This document shows positions 27,502 to 37,734 of a DNA stretch of 64,000 nucleotides, in pieces. The position numbers were made by a program, and so were the translations under genes. Each line of letters begins with the position of its first letter. Positions within the stretch are counted from its first letter, which is position 1. Below the pieces are notes generated by a model. It was not told the origin of the DNA, ran no database searches, and saw only the letters and a list, made by a program, of their open reading frames with translations. This DNA comes from Falcatimonas sp. MSJ-15 (lineage in GTDB: Bacteria > Bacillota > Clostridia > Lachnospirales > Lachnospiraceae), in contig NZ_JAHLQC010000004.1 of NCBI RefSeq assembly GCF_018918265.1, positions 1-64,000 on the forward strand, written 5' to 3'.

Positions 27502-28443
27502 TTAATGTTTTAATCGTAGATATAGACTTGGTGCATAGTAAAAGACTGTATAAAACTTCTCTTTTGGCAAATTCTTAACTTCTCTATACATCTTCTTATA
27601 TCTGTTATGCAATTTCGCAAGATTCACCTTTTCATGATTATTATATAATTTCTTATAATAATCAAACAGCCAATACATATATGTCTTCTTTGGATACTCC
27701 AAAAGTTCTCTTCTATTCGATTCCATATATGCTATCTCTTCTTCAAGTGCCATAAATACATCATCATAGAACTTTTTATTAATGTTATATGTTGAGCTAT
27801 TCTTGTTGTTTCTATAATAGTAGTACATGATATCGTTACAATATACTGCCTTTTTTACTCTGTCATACATCTTATAGAGTACTGCAAGATCTTCACAAAT
27901 TCGCCCTTCTGGGAACTGTATTCCTGTGACAAGTTCCTTTTTGAACAATTTACCCCACATAACAACATACAGTTCACCTGCTATTGTATGCATATTCTTT
28001 ATAAGTTCTACATTATCATATTCTTTTACAACTGACTCTTTTGGATTATCAAATGCACCATCTGCTCTCTCTCCTGTAAACATTGTAAATTCACACATTG
28101 AGAGGTCTGCATCATTATCTTTTAAAAGATTGTACAGTTTTTCAACATAATTACAAGGTACATAATCGTCTGAATCTACAAAACAGTAATAATCACCTCT
28201 TGCTATCTTAAGAGCTTCATTGCGTGCTTTTGACTGTCCGCCATTATTCTGATGCAATACTCTTATTCGCATATCTTCTCTTTCATAGTAGTCACAGATG
28301 TCTCCACTTTTATCAGTTGAACCATCATCAACAAGGATTATCTCAATATTCTTATATGTCTGAGCTGTGAGTGAATCAACACATCTCATAAGATATTCCT
28401 CTACATTATAAACCGGTACAACTATACTAACTAGATTATTCAT
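27502..28443 (-). CDS. Family-2 glycosyltransferase
   Basis: 313 aa. VVPVYNVEEYLMRCVDSL, LVDDGSTDKSGDICD, QSKARNEALKIARGDYYC and FVDSDDYVPCNY give the GT2 nucleotide-sugar site. The Tyr-rich C-terminal third (YYYYRNNKNSS and KFYTVFYYAPSLYL) is typical of capsule GT2 enzymes. GTGGAGAT lies before the ATG. Specificity unknown. Confidence 0.91.
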   Translation of the reverse strand: MNNLVSIVVPVYNVEEYLMRCVDSLTAQTYKNIEIILVDDGSTDKSGDICDYYEREDMRIRVLHQNNGGQSKARNEALKIARGDYYCFVDSDDYVPCNYVEKLYNLLKDNDADLSMCEFTMFTGERADGAFDNPKESVVKEYDNVELIKNMHTIAGELYVVMWGKLFKKELVTGIQFPEGRICEDLAVLYKMYDRVKKAVYCNDIMYYYYRNNKNSSTYNINKKFYDDVFMALEEEIAYMESNRRELLEYPKKTYMYWLFDYYKKLYNNHEKVNLAKLHNRYKKMYREVKNLPKEKFYTVFYYAPSLYLRLKH

Positions 28444-28577
28444 TATATATCTCCACTCTTTCTATGATTGAACAACAATTAACAAGAAATATTTAACATT
28501 TTATCTTGCAAATATCCACATTTTATCATATTCTTATAAAAAATAAAATACAAACTTAATTTAATGGAGGATATTTT

Positions 28578-29396
28578 ATGTTTCGCATAAAAAAATACCG
28601 TTTTTTCATTATTATCACTATAACATTACTAATTGCTATTATCCTTATCATCGGTTTTGATGTAAGGCTAAAGACTACTAATTATACTATAGAGAGTAGT
28701 GAATTGCCTGATTCATTTGATGGCTATAGAATATGCCAGATATCAGATTTTCATGGCAAGTCTTTTGGTAAAGATGAAGAAGAGCTCATAAAACACATAA
28801 AGGATGGCAACCCTGATATAATAATTATATCCGGTGATTTCACTGATGACAGTCACAGTCTTAATAATGCTTCTATACTTCTTGAAGGTATTAAAGATAT
28901 TGCACCAATATATGCTATCTCTGGTAATCACGAATTTGACAGTGAAGAATTGTACCAAAAGACATTAGAACTATATAAAGAATACAATGTTAATGTATTA
29001 GAAGATGCTGATGCTAAGATTACCCGTGGCAATGACTCTATATGGCTTCATGGTAAAAAGTACCTTTTTTATGATATTCAAAAATATGTACCTGATATCG
29101 GTGCTGATGGCTACCATATTCTTCTGTATCATGATCCTGCATATTTTTTATACTTTCAATATCTTCACTATGATCTTGTAATTGGTGGGCATACACACGG
29201 AGGGCTTATAAGACTTCCATTTATAGGCGGACTTGTTGCTACAACAGGCAAACTGTTTCCAAAGTATGACAAAGGTGTCTTCACATCAGAATCCGGTTCA
29301 AAACTTGTTGTAAGTGCCGGACTTGGTGATGCTATACTTCCACGATTCAACAACCGTCCTGAAGTTGTTATAATAACATTAAAAAAGTATAAATAA
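28578..29396 (+). CDS. Membrane-anchored metallophosphoesterase (YkuE-like)
   Basis: 272 aa. One N-terminal membrane anchor (about residues 9-29), then a calcineurin-type phosphoesterase domain: CQISDFHG, ISGDFTDD, SGNHEFD, LLYHDPAY, GGHTHGGLIRLP. These carry the two-metal ligands (DxH, GD, GNHE, H, GHTH). Homologues act on lipid-linked or UDP-diacylglucosamine-like substrates. The target here is unknown. GGAGG is seven bases before the ATG. Same strand as the downstream GH5 gene. Confidence 0.92.
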   Translation: MFRIKKYRFFIIITITLLIAIILIIGFDVRLKTTNYTIESSELPDSFDGYRICQISDFHGKSFGKDEEELIKHIKDGNPDIIIISGDFTDDSHSLNNASILLEGIKDIAPIYAISGNHEFDSEELYQKTLELYKEYNVNVLEDADAKITRGNDSIWLHGKKYLFYDIQKYVPDIGADGYHILLYHDPAYFLYFQYLHYDLVIGGHTHGGLIRLPFIGGLVATTGKLFPKYDKGVFTSESGSKLVVSAGLGDAILPRFNNRPEVVIITLKKYK

Positions 29397-29488
29397 ATAA
29401 TATCTCTATCTCCTGCTGTCGAAAATATAAGTATACATTTTTGTAATAAAAATGCATATATTTCAAATTATGACAGGAGGAGATTTTT

Positions 29489-31444
29489 ATGTATTCTTTT
29501 AAAAAGGCAATTCTATGCACAATTACCGCTTTTACTGTTCTTACTAATCTTATATTTATAAAACCTGACACAGTTAAAGCTTCTGATTCTGTTCCATCAA
29601 CTGCACAGGGCGTTGTTGATGATATGAGAGTCGGATGGAATCTTGGCAATGCACTCTGCTGTTACGATTTACAAAAAAATAACAGTGAGGAGATACTCAA
29701 ATTCAAAAAACAGTATCAGGCAATGGCAACCTATTCAACCAAATATTATAGTGGATGGGATGCTTCTGCATGTCCATATTTTTCTGGCAATGTATGTAAT
29801 CTAACATGGAAGATTAATTCACTTAATTCTTCTGCTACGGGAACTTGTGGTGTATTCGGACTTCAGATTATTAACAATTCTCTTAAGAATTCCGGTAATG
29901 ATACACTCACATATACTATTAGCAATGCAACTTTCACTAAAGCATCAGGTGATATAATAAAACTTGATGAATTTAATAAGACTTTTTCAAGTGTAATCAC
30001 TAACAATACTACTTCATACGCAACTGTCAACCTTGAAAAAATCTCAAAACTTGCTACTACTAATGATGTAAAAGGTGGTACTCTTTCACTCACAATAACT
30101 ATCAATGATTATCCAATCAGCACTAGAACAGACGTTAATACTGCCACTTCATCATATTATGAAACCCTCTGGGGCAATCCTGTGACTACAAAAGCTCTTA
30201 TTAAAGCTGTAAAAGATAAAGGATTTAATGCTATAAGAGTTCCTATAACTTATTATGATCATATATTCTCTGATGGAACTATTGACAAAGACTGGTTAAA
30301 TAGAATTGATGAAATTGTCAATTATATTATTGATAATAATATGTATTGCATAATTGATGTTCACCATGACACCGGTGCTAATGGATGGTTAAGAGCTGAT
30401 CTTAGCGATATAGATAAGCATAGTGCTTCTCTGTCTTCTATATGGTCTCAGGTTGCCGATTATTTTAAAAATTATGACAATCATCTTCTCTTTGAAGGTT
30501 TTAATGAGATTCTTAACTCTGAATGTAAATGGAATTATGCCGGTGATGATGCCTACAAAGCTGCTAATATTCTTAATCAGGTCTTTGTTGACACTGTAAG
30601 AAGAAGTGGTGGTAACAATGCTTCTAGATATCTTATTGTAAGCACATACGCAGCAAGTGCTGAAGTTAATGTTATGAATGGATTTAAACTTCCAACTGAC
30701 AGTGCAAAAGACAGACTAATTGCATCTGTACACAGTTATGTCGGAACTAATTCTGTTGATTCATTATTCGCAGGTATCAAAAGTTCTCTTTTATCAAAAG
30801 GAATACCTGTTATAATCGGAGAGTTTGGCAAGACTAACAATACTTCTGTGTCAAATCTTTCTGCGAGAATTGATTATGTTAATAAATATGTATCAACTGC
30901 AGCAGCTAATAATATCACTTGCTTTTGGTGGGATGACGGTGGAATATTCCAATCACCAGAAAAAGTATCTAATTATGCTATAATTAATCGAAATACCTGC
31001 AAATGGTACTTTGAGGATATCGCTAATGCTATGGTTGAATCTTCTAAAAGATTAGACAATACAGATTCTATATCTTGCGAATTATCAGATACTGATTATA
31101 CTGATATTGCTTCATGGCAGTCTGGATATTACAATCGTTTTAGTGGAAGATATAATTCTTCTTCAACAAGAATATGTACTAACGATTATCTATCCTGCGA
31201 ACCAGGTCATTCATACAATATCAGTTATTCTGGTGGAATGGCAATTATCATTAATCAATATGACAAAGATTATAATCTCATATCTTCGTCCAAATTCAAT
31301 AAGAATACTACATTCACAACAGATTCTAAGACTTCATACGTAACGCTTTCACTTCACAAGACATCTGCTCCATACCTAAGTGATAGTTCTATTCTTCATT
31401 ACATTGCAAATTTTAACATCAACATAACCAACAAGATTCAATAA
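29489..31444 (+). CDS. Secreted GH5 glucanase with a domain inserted in the barrel
   Basis: 651 aa. Signal peptide (about residues 1-32). The GH5 barrel starts at VGWNLGNAL (48-56) and is then interrupted by about 165 residues (58-222) of Thr/Ser/Asn-rich, beta-strand-like sequence. It resumes at ETLWGNPVTTK. The catalytic Glu340 (EGFNEIL) and Glu445 (IIGEFGK) are intact. A separate C-terminal beta domain (about 530-651) could be a carbohydrate-binding or adhesion module. No sortase motif or lipobox. The barrel is clearly a paralogue of the lipoprotein at 25063. AGGAGGAG precedes the start. Confidence 0.9.
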   Translation: MYSFKKAILCTITAFTVLTNLIFIKPDTVKASDSVPSTAQGVVDDMRVGWNLGNALCCYDLQKNNSEEILKFKKQYQAMATYSTKYYSGWDASACPYFSGNVCNLTWKINSLNSSATGTCGVFGLQIINNSLKNSGNDTLTYTISNATFTKASGDIIKLDEFNKTFSSVITNNTTSYATVNLEKISKLATTNDVKGGTLSLTITINDYPISTRTDVNTATSSYYETLWGNPVTTKALIKAVKDKGFNAIRVPITYYDHIFSDGTIDKDWLNRIDEIVNYIIDNNMYCIIDVHHDTGANGWLRADLSDIDKHSASLSSIWSQVADYFKNYDNHLLFEGFNEILNSECKWNYAGDDAYKAANILNQVFVDTVRRSGGNNASRYLIVSTYAASAEVNVMNGFKLPTDSAKDRLIASVHSYVGTNSVDSLFAGIKSSLLSKGIPVIIGEFGKTNNTSVSNLSARIDYVNKYVSTAAANNITCFWWDDGGIFQSPEKVSNYAIINRNTCKWYFEDIANAMVESSKRLDNTDSISCELSDTDYTDIASWQSGYYNRFSGRYNSSSTRICTNDYLSCEPGHSYNISYSGGMAIIINQYDKDYNLISSSKFNKNTTFTTDSKTSYVTLSLHKTSAPYLSDSSILHYIANFNINITNKIQ

Positions 31445-31454
31445 CTATCATCCT

Positions 31455-31501
31455 TTTCCCTTGTTTTTACCCTTATGAGGTATCTACAAGGGAAAGTTTT
31501 T
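31455..31501 (+). terminator. Intrinsic terminator of the GH5 gene
   Basis: Arms TTTCCCTTG (31455-31463) and CAAGGGAAA (31487-31495), with an inner TACC/GGTA pairing and a T-run at 31497-31501. It lies 11 nt past the stop. Confidence 0.85.
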
Positions 31502-31528
31502 ATTATTTGATATTGCATAGCATATACT

Positions 31529-32557
31529 TTACATAGTTTCACTTTCAGATTTGCTATTTATAGCATTTTCCAATTTTTGAGCAAAAGACATAATCTGTCG
31601 AACCATCTCTTTGGAATTTTCAAGAGACATTTTGTCAATTTCTTTATATTCCCAAGGCATTGCAAATAGGTAGTATCCTGTGTTCAATGCAATTGCAATC
31701 TGATCGCCTACCACAGCCATTCCAAAACCACCATACTGATTATATATCAGCAATAGTTGCTCCATTACATAAGGTGTTAAAACATAAAAAGCTTCATATT
31801 CATTTGTTGCATACACTTCAAAAACATTGTCAAATCTTGAATTTTCCATATGTATTCTGTGTTCTGCTTTTTTATTGCCTTTGTAATATTGAGCTCCTCT
31901 GTATTTTTTTGAAAATACTCTTACATTTCCTTGTAGATTGGATTTAAAACTAAGCACATATGCTTGTCCCGTAAAAAGATTTTCATAGTCATAGTCATCT
32001 TCTCTGCTATTGTATACTGATTCTGATAATGATATATTCGAAAAATAGCACATTTTTCCGTTTTTGTTGTAACTGACTAGATAATTTCCATCTGCCTTGC
32101 TAAATGCCGGTACTACACCTGACGCATATAATTTAACAGCATCTATGTGTCCATTAGGATCACATTTTGCTCCCGGAACACTCTCTTCCACAGCTTTTAC
32201 AATAATTGTATTATCATATAATTCCTTAGTCCTTTTCGATGAACGATACCAGCTCCATGCAACCGGAGCAAAGACAAGAAATCCCACAAATACAATCACA
32301 ACCAAAATTCCATAATTATGTGAACCATTCATTAATATCAATACATTTCCTGCTGCTACAATAACAGATAATATGAAAAACCACACTACAAAAAGAACGA
32401 TATACACCTTCTTCTTTTTTATACCATTCTTAACATCTGCATTTGCGTCATCCTTAGGCGAAGAATATTTAAAATCCGTATTGGCATCCCTTGTCAAAAT
32501 AACATTTCTGATCTGTCTCATGGCTTCCTGAAAATCAGTTTTATTATTGTCTTCCAT
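31529..32557 (-). CDS. DUF3137-like membrane protein
   Basis: About 342 aa. A polar N-terminus is followed by two membrane helices (about 42-65 and 75-97). A soluble domain follows, with FSKKYRGAQYY, SRFDNVFEVYATNEYEAFYV and LTPYVMEQLLLIYNQYGG. That last block is the layout of the DUF3137 (galanin-like) family of unknown function. The start at 32557 has AAGGAAAA upstream. It faces the GH5 gene convergently and has no clear operon partner. Confidence 0.75.
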   Translation of the reverse strand: MEDNNKTDFQEAMRQIRNVILTRDANTDFKYSSPKDDANADVKNGIKKKKVYIVLFVVWFFILSVIVAAGNVLILMNGSHNYGILVVIVFVGFLVFAPVAWSWYRSSKRTKELYDNTIIVKAVEESVPGAKCDPNGHIDAVKLYASGVVPAFSKADGNYLVSYNKNGKMCYFSNISLSESVYNSREDDYDYENLFTGQAYVLSFKSNLQGNVRVFSKKYRGAQYYKGNKKAEHRIHMENSRFDNVFEVYATNEYEAFYVLTPYVMEQLLLIYNQYGGFGMAVVGDQIAIALNTGYYLFAMPWEYKEIDKMSLENSKEMVRQIMSFAQKLENAINSKSESETM

Positions 32558-32998
32558 AATTATTTTCCTTTCTGTACACATTTTCTAATATGTATTAAAA
32601 ACATTGTCAATTGTTTATCCCTCTTTATGTATTATCGCTTTTATGCTACGCCTGGATTAATATACGTTTTTCAGAAATTTTTAAATGAGTTATTGGCTTA
32701 CGATATACAATTATGCTAAGCATTATTATTATATCTTGTGAATATTCTGTTTTTATAGATTTGTAAATTTTTAGATATTTTTCGTAAATATATATGTAAA
32801 TGTATATATTGTGCGAAAACGTAGCTGCGAAACTCATCGAAACGTAAATTGGATTGTCAGAGTATGGATAGCATCAAAAGAAAACAATGTGGTAATCGTC
32901 GGCACTTAGTGCAAGCGTGTTTTTGTTGATGCTATCTATACTCTGGGCAATCTTAGATAACCTATATATGAGTTTCGCATAAGTATAAATTTAAAAAT
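32558..32998. other. Intergenic region without a gene, carrying a nested inverted repeat
   Basis: No coding potential seen beyond AT-rich chance frames. The right half is the MITE-like element at 32827-32978. Confidence 0.6.
32827..32978. mobile_element. MITE-like nested inverted repeat
   Basis: Outer 11-bp perfect arms GCGAAACTCAT (32827-32837) and complement (32968-32978). Inner arms of about 26 bp (32852-32877 and 32926-32952) match apart from one single-base gap and one mismatch. The loop holds TCGGCACTTAGTGCAAGC. The whole 152-nt unit would fold into one long hairpin. No ORF inside. Confidence 0.65.
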
Positions 32999-35113
32999 CT
33001 ATATCTCAAAATCCGTATTAAGACTTTTTTGGTATAGTTTTCTTATATTCTCATCATATTCTTTTTTGAATACAACCATCTCTGACTGGCACTTTCGTCT
33101 AGACAGTGCATTACCATTAAGTGATTCATACAGATTAGACTTTGTCCATATATCTTCTGAATCTGCGAACATAGTCATCTTCTTCTCTGCAAACATCGCA
33201 AGCTCTGCTATTCCACTACCATTAGTATATATCTCATCACATGCAGCAATATAAGGTATTCTGTCTTCTCCCGGCATTCTTACAGCGAATCCTGCTTCTT
33301 TGTATCTGGTTGCAAGTTCATTAATATACATCTCTATTTTATAATCACATGAATATTCATAACATTCAAAACTCATTGTTAATACAATATTCTGTGAATT
33401 AATAATTGCAAGCAGCTTATCATCAACACTATCTCTGCCAAATAGATATCCATATAATTTATTCAGATCATTCTCTATATTCTCTATATTCTTAACTGAA
33501 TAATTAATGAATATATTCTTGCTGCTATCATCTATATTAAGCTGCTGCCTTGCCATTCCAATATATCCTGGATTATTATATAATTGTTCTGACCATTTTA
33601 ATCCGGTAAAATGAGGTACTCCAATGAATACTTCATATTTACCTGCAATAATTGATGCATATCTTCTATTTGATTCAAATATATCTGTAAAACGTGGTAT
33701 CTGCTTTTCTTCTCCTGTAACCATATAATCATATATATGTGGTATCTTGGCATCTTCGCCACATATATTATTAATATATGGAGATATGCACATAACAGGT
33801 GTCGTTCTTGAACTTATCCCTTTTGGAATAGCATAACTGCATGTTATACAAAGTGAATATATATCTTTTTTTATCTGTCTTATATCACTTACAAGAGTCA
33901 TATTAAGTTCGTCAGCCATATTTATCGCACGCTCTTTGTATTGCATATTATCACTATATTCCAGATTACCATAATATAGATAGTACTCAACATCTTCTAT
34001 TTCTTTTACAATATTATAAAAGTCAGCAATATCTCTCTCATATTCAACTGAATCACAATATACTAATACTCTCTTAGTCTGCTCGTTTGATAACTTTTTT
34101 CTTCGCTTTCGCATACTTCTAGTATGAATACACTCATCTATTCCATAATTCTTCACATTCCAATATGCATTACGAGCTGCTTTATATTTCTCAAACAAAA
34201 ATATTGTAAATCTGCTCACATTATATCTGTCAATACATACCTTAGTTATATATTCTTTATACTTCTCATATTCATCAACTTCATTAGCACGAAAAAGCTT
34301 CTTAGTACGCTTAATCTCAGACATATAAAATTGAACAATATAAGAATCAACTGCCGGTTTTAAAAGTCTGTACCATCCAATATTTTTCCAATATCTTACA
34401 TATCTCTCAAAAAGTGCTGCTCTATCATCGACTCTCTTATATATCTCTTTTCTATATCTTGAAAGCGAATCTGCTGTACTGCTCACATAGTTATAGAGTG
34501 GTTCATCAATACTTATTATCTTAGACACATGTTCAAGATAATTAAGATTGAATACAAAATCTTCGCCAAATTCCAATTCTTCATCAAATCTTATTCCATT
34601 CTTACGAATTACTGAATGACGATATATCTTATTCCACAATACGCCATGATAGTATGATATTGGATTGCGACATATCTCCATACTGTATGGCAGTCTGCTA
34701 TATTGCTTTGAATATGCATCTCGGCATCTTCTCTTCTCTTTGTCGCTTATCTCATAATATGTACAAAGTGCAAGAGATGATTTCTTAGACTTTATAGCAT
34801 CATACAGATGCCTGCACCAATTCTCATCGACATAGTCATCACTATCTGCAAACATCACAAATACTCCTGTTGCTTTCATAAGAGCAACATTACGAGCTTT
34901 TGAAGGACCTTCATTCTCTTTGTCAATAATTACTATTCTACTATCTTTTTTAGCATATTCCGCACATATATAAAGAGTATTATCTGTAGAACCATCATTA
35001 ACTATTATAATCTCAAGTTCTCTATATGTCTGATTAATAACGGATTCAATACACCTTGCTATAGTCTGTTCACTATTATAAACCGGAATAATAACTGTTA
35101 TTAATTTGCCCAT
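32999..35113 (-). CDS. Two-domain glycosyltransferase: GT2 plus a GT-B-like C-terminal domain
   Basis: 704 aa, about twice the usual GT2 length. Residues 1-320 are a GT2 domain (VIIPVYNSEQTIARCIESVI, FADSDDYVDENW). From about residue 335 (KRVLVYCDSVEYERDI) a second domain follows, including VFIGVPHFTG, IFINYSVKNIEN and the late IYTNGSGIAELAMFAEKK. The late block resembles the donor-binding end of GT-B or CDP-glycerol-transferase-like enzymes. The second activity is uncertain. AAGGAT precedes the ATG; it lies just downstream of the Wzy-like gene. Confidence 0.8.
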   Translation of the reverse strand: MGKLITVIIPVYNSEQTIARCIESVINQTYRELEIIIVNDGSTDNTLYICAEYAKKDSRIVIIDKENEGPSKARNVALMKATGVFVMFADSDDYVDENWCRHLYDAIKSKKSSLALCTYYEISDKEKRRCRDAYSKQYSRLPYSMEICRNPISYYHGVLWNKIYRHSVIRKNGIRFDEELEFGEDFVFNLNYLEHVSKIISIDEPLYNYVSSTADSLSRYRKEIYKRVDDRAALFERYVRYWKNIGWYRLLKPAVDSYIVQFYMSEIKRTKKLFRANEVDEYEKYKEYITKVCIDRYNVSRFTIFLFEKYKAARNAYWNVKNYGIDECIHTRSMRKRRKKLSNEQTKRVLVYCDSVEYERDIADFYNIVKEIEDVEYYLYYGNLEYSDNMQYKERAINMADELNMTLVSDIRQIKKDIYSLCITCSYAIPKGISSRTTPVMCISPYINNICGEDAKIPHIYDYMVTGEEKQIPRFTDIFESNRRYASIIAGKYEVFIGVPHFTGLKWSEQLYNNPGYIGMARQQLNIDDSSKNIFINYSVKNIENIENDLNKLYGYLFGRDSVDDKLLAIINSQNIVLTMSFECYEYSCDYKIEMYINELATRYKEAGFAVRMPGEDRIPYIAACDEIYTNGSGIAELAMFAEKKMTMFADSEDIWTKSNLYESLNGNALSRRKCQSEMVVFKKEYDENIRKLYQKSLNTDFEI

Positions 35114-35124
35114 TCTTATATCCT

Positions 35125-36285
35125 TTACTCCTCTTCATTTCCTGTATATCCTATCACATTTCTCTTTGCATGCATGTATTTACCAACAAAAAGTAATGGG
35201 AAGCATATAACTACATTAATCGCATATGATTCCATTATAGCATAAAAAGCATAGGCAACAATCAGAATCTTCTCTATATTAGTTGTCTTTTTGCCAATAT
35301 AGAAAAATAATGCTGATATTATAAAAAGATATACTGTACCATATAACACAAGCATCCATATATATGAATTATCAAATACCATCTTATCTATCCAATATCC
35401 ATTCCAAAATTGCTTAGGTGGAAACTGAATCGTTCTTCCAAGCCAGCTTAGCCCATACATATCATAAGTACATACTCCATATAAGAGACGGCCGGTGAAG
35501 AAATCGTTAAGCAGATTATATACTGTCATCATTCCCTGTCCAAAACTTCTAAAGAATATTACTATATATGCAAAGAATATTGAACAGAATGCAAAACCAT
35601 ATTTTGCCATAAAATATAGTAACTTATTAAATGCTTTTACCTTCGCTTTATCAAGTATTGCAAAGAATATTGTCATTGTCATCGTTATAAGTCCGGTATT
35701 AGAGTTAGTAAACATATAGAATATATAGTTAACTCCCCATACGGCAATGAGCTGTTTCCAATTAATCTTCTTATAGTTAAGATATATATATTCAAGACAT
35801 ACCCAGCATAAGAATGCTGTAAATGTATTAGGATGTCCCATATAAAAACTTACTCGCCTTACACCATTACGATAAAAGTATGGAATTGAGCCTCTTGCAA
35901 CAACATACATAATCAAAAAATAGACTACATGAAATGCAAGTATAGATACTTTTATTGTAAAAGTAGTCTTAATTACTTTCTTAATATCAACATTTTGCAA
36001 GCATATAATTGCAAAATATGTAAATACCAGATAAAAATTATCTGCACTCTTACATGTATATAGACACAATACGCCCAAAAGTGCATATAATACAATCGTA
36101 TATGGCGAATATGTCTGATGCAATACCTTATATATCATACATACAAGATATGCTGCTATTATCAAGTTATCAATTGCTCCTGGCCATGATATTATAGCTG
36201 ATGAGTCTAATGTTATCTTAAATGTTATTATTGAAATACCTATAAGATAGATCTTCTCATAATAACTTAATCTGTTATCATTCAT
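35125..36285 (-). CDS. Wzy-like O-antigen/capsule polymerase
   Basis: 386 aa with ten or more membrane helices and few conserved motifs. The Tyr/Phe-rich hydrophobic profile, a central extracellular loop with RNGVRRVSFYMGHPNTF, and a position among glycosyltransferases fit the EpsG/Wzy polymerases that link lipid-bound repeat units outside the membrane. RRVSFYMGHPNTF is a common Wzy motif in Firmicutes. GAGGAAT precedes the start; 11 nt separate it from the next glycosyltransferase. Confidence 0.8.
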   Translation of the reverse strand: MNDNRLSYYEKIYLIGISIITFKITLDSSAIISWPGAIDNLIIAAYLVCMIYKVLHQTYSPYTIVLYALLGVLCLYTCKSADNFYLVFTYFAIICLQNVDIKKVIKTTFTIKVSILAFHVVYFLIMYVVARGSIPYFYRNGVRRVSFYMGHPNTFTAFLCWVCLEYIYLNYKKINWKQLIAVWGVNYIFYMFTNSNTGLITMTMTIFFAILDKAKVKAFNKLLYFMAKYGFAFCSIFFAYIVIFFRSFGQGMMTVYNLLNDFFTGRLLYGVCTYDMYGLSWLGRTIQFPPKQFWNGYWIDKMVFDNSYIWMLVLYGTVYLFIISALFFYIGKKTTNIEKILIVAYAFYAIMESYAINVVICFPLLFVGKYMHAKRNVIGYTGNEEE

Positions 36286-36322
36286 AATATATTCCTCTTT
36301 ATATCTCTCTTCTTTTAGCTTT

Positions 36323-37600
36323 CTATTTCAAAAGTCCGCTGTCCTTTAATAATGTTATTCTTTTGTCTGCTGCTCTTAACTTCTCACTTGCTGAATATGT
36401 TCCATTATGATGTCTGATCTTGTAAAATATAAAATTAAGCCACTTATGAACCCATGCAACAGGCAGAAGAAGTGGTATCTTCTTAGCATACCAGAATCTC
36501 TTAGCATCAAGTCTTTTAACTGATGGAAATATTATTGAAAGCTTACGCTTTAATCCATTATCACTATCATTATCAGTCTCTCCGGTAAGATATGGTGTCA
36601 TTATTCCAAGCATCTGAAAGCTGCTGCTGCCATCACCACGAACACCACCTTTTAATAAATCATCAAGTATAACTTCTATCGTATCAGTTATACTAAGTTC
36701 TATTGCCTCTGTCTCTTTGCTTTTGCTTAACTTAACATGACTCATAGCATCATCTCTAAGTCCCATATAATTCACCATTATATAGAATATACTATTAGCA
36801 AATTCTATATATGAAAGACTTTCCATGCTCTCTTCAAAGAACTTCCAATCAATCTCATCATAATATCGATTAATAAAAAGTGCCATATCAAATAAGAACT
36901 TTAAGTTAGCTCCTTCTAATATATAATGTTTTACAAGATGAAACATCATATATACAAGATGTGCTTCTGTCGTAAGCGTTGTTACTTCTATTCCATTAAT
37001 CATCACATCTTCTGTTCTCGTGTCAAGTTTCAGGCTGTTAAGAATCTCCATACGTTCACCTTTAAAATCTTCCCACAGACAAAAATGTAATTCAACAAGA
37101 TGCGAAAACTCTTCATTGTAATAATTGTATACCTCATCTTTGGATTTATCAACAAGCTTAACATATCCTAGTCTCTCAAGCACTGACACCATCTTATCTT
37201 CATTCTCTCTGTCAGTAAGAATATCTGTATCGCTAGATACACGAAGTTCAGGCGTTCTATATAATTGTGCAAGCACCATTCCTTTGAATACAACTGCCTT
37301 TGTATTCTCTGTCTTGGCTGCTTCTAATATCTTATTAGTCGCATTATTCCTGTTAATCTGTTTTAACCCGAATTCAAAAGCATACTTTTGCCATATCCTA
37401 TATATTGGATTATCGTTGGCATTAACAAATCTGATAGCATCAAATGTCGCACAGATTAGCTTACTTCTTACTGCATAATCATAGAGTCTGTTAATGTCAG
37501 CTGCCTTAGCATCTACCTCAATCTTATCATTAAGTCCGAATCTCGAATTATTGACAAGACACTTTAATATATCTAAAAAAATCTTCTTTTCCTTATTCAT
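36323..37600 (-). CDS. PF14907-type nucleotidyltransferase family protein (lasso tailoring candidate 1)
   Basis: 425 aa. The nucleotidyltransferase-like core is AVVFKGMVLAQLY followed by RVSSDTDILTDRE (the DxD metal site). A His-rich helical half follows (LVYMMFHLVKHYILEGANL). It ends with HHNGTYSASEKLRAADKRI. Members are common in lasso and other RiPP clusters. One member, PsmN of pseudomycoidin, was reported to attach sugars to a phosphorylated lasso peptide. It lies 134 nt after lasso precursor 1, and a 40-odd-percent-looking paralogue is at 42080-43321 (visual estimate only). Confidence 0.82.
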   Translation of the reverse strand: MNKEKKIFLDILKCLVNNSRFGLNDKIEVDAKAADINRLYDYAVRSKLICATFDAIRFVNANDNPIYRIWQKYAFEFGLKQINRNNATNKILEAAKTENTKAVVFKGMVLAQLYRTPELRVSSDTDILTDRENEDKMVSVLERLGYVKLVDKSKDEVYNYYNEEFSHLVELHFCLWEDFKGERMEILNSLKLDTRTEDVMINGIEVTTLTTEAHLVYMMFHLVKHYILEGANLKFLFDMALFINRYYDEIDWKFFEESMESLSYIEFANSIFYIMVNYMGLRDDAMSHVKLSKSKETEAIELSITDTIEVILDDLLKGGVRGDGSSSFQMLGIMTPYLTGETDNDSDNGLKRKLSIIFPSVKRLDAKRFWYAKKIPLLLPVAWVHKWLNFIFYKIRHHNGTYSASEKLRAADKRITLLKDSGLLK

Positions 37601-37679
37601 CTTAATTACCCTTATTTATATATTATAACTCACATTGTACAACTTTTTTAGTATACGTTATATAGTAAAAAAGATCAAG

Positions 37680-37723
37680 AAAAAAGAGCCATGAAAGTAT
37701 CTTACGATACTTCCACGACTCTA
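37680..37723 (-). terminator. Terminator of lasso precursor 1
   Basis: Arms AGAGCCATGAAAGTATC (37685-37701) and near-complement (37706-37722), T-run on the minus strand at 37685-37679. It shares the GAGCCATG stem base with the terminators of precursors 2 and 3. Confidence 0.88.
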
Positions 37724-37734
37724 CTTAGTTATTA

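Noticed and set aside
32646..32837. Minus-strand frame with repeated IYIYIYIY
   Set aside because: It is low-complexity AT sequence next to the MITE-like element, without a ribosome site.
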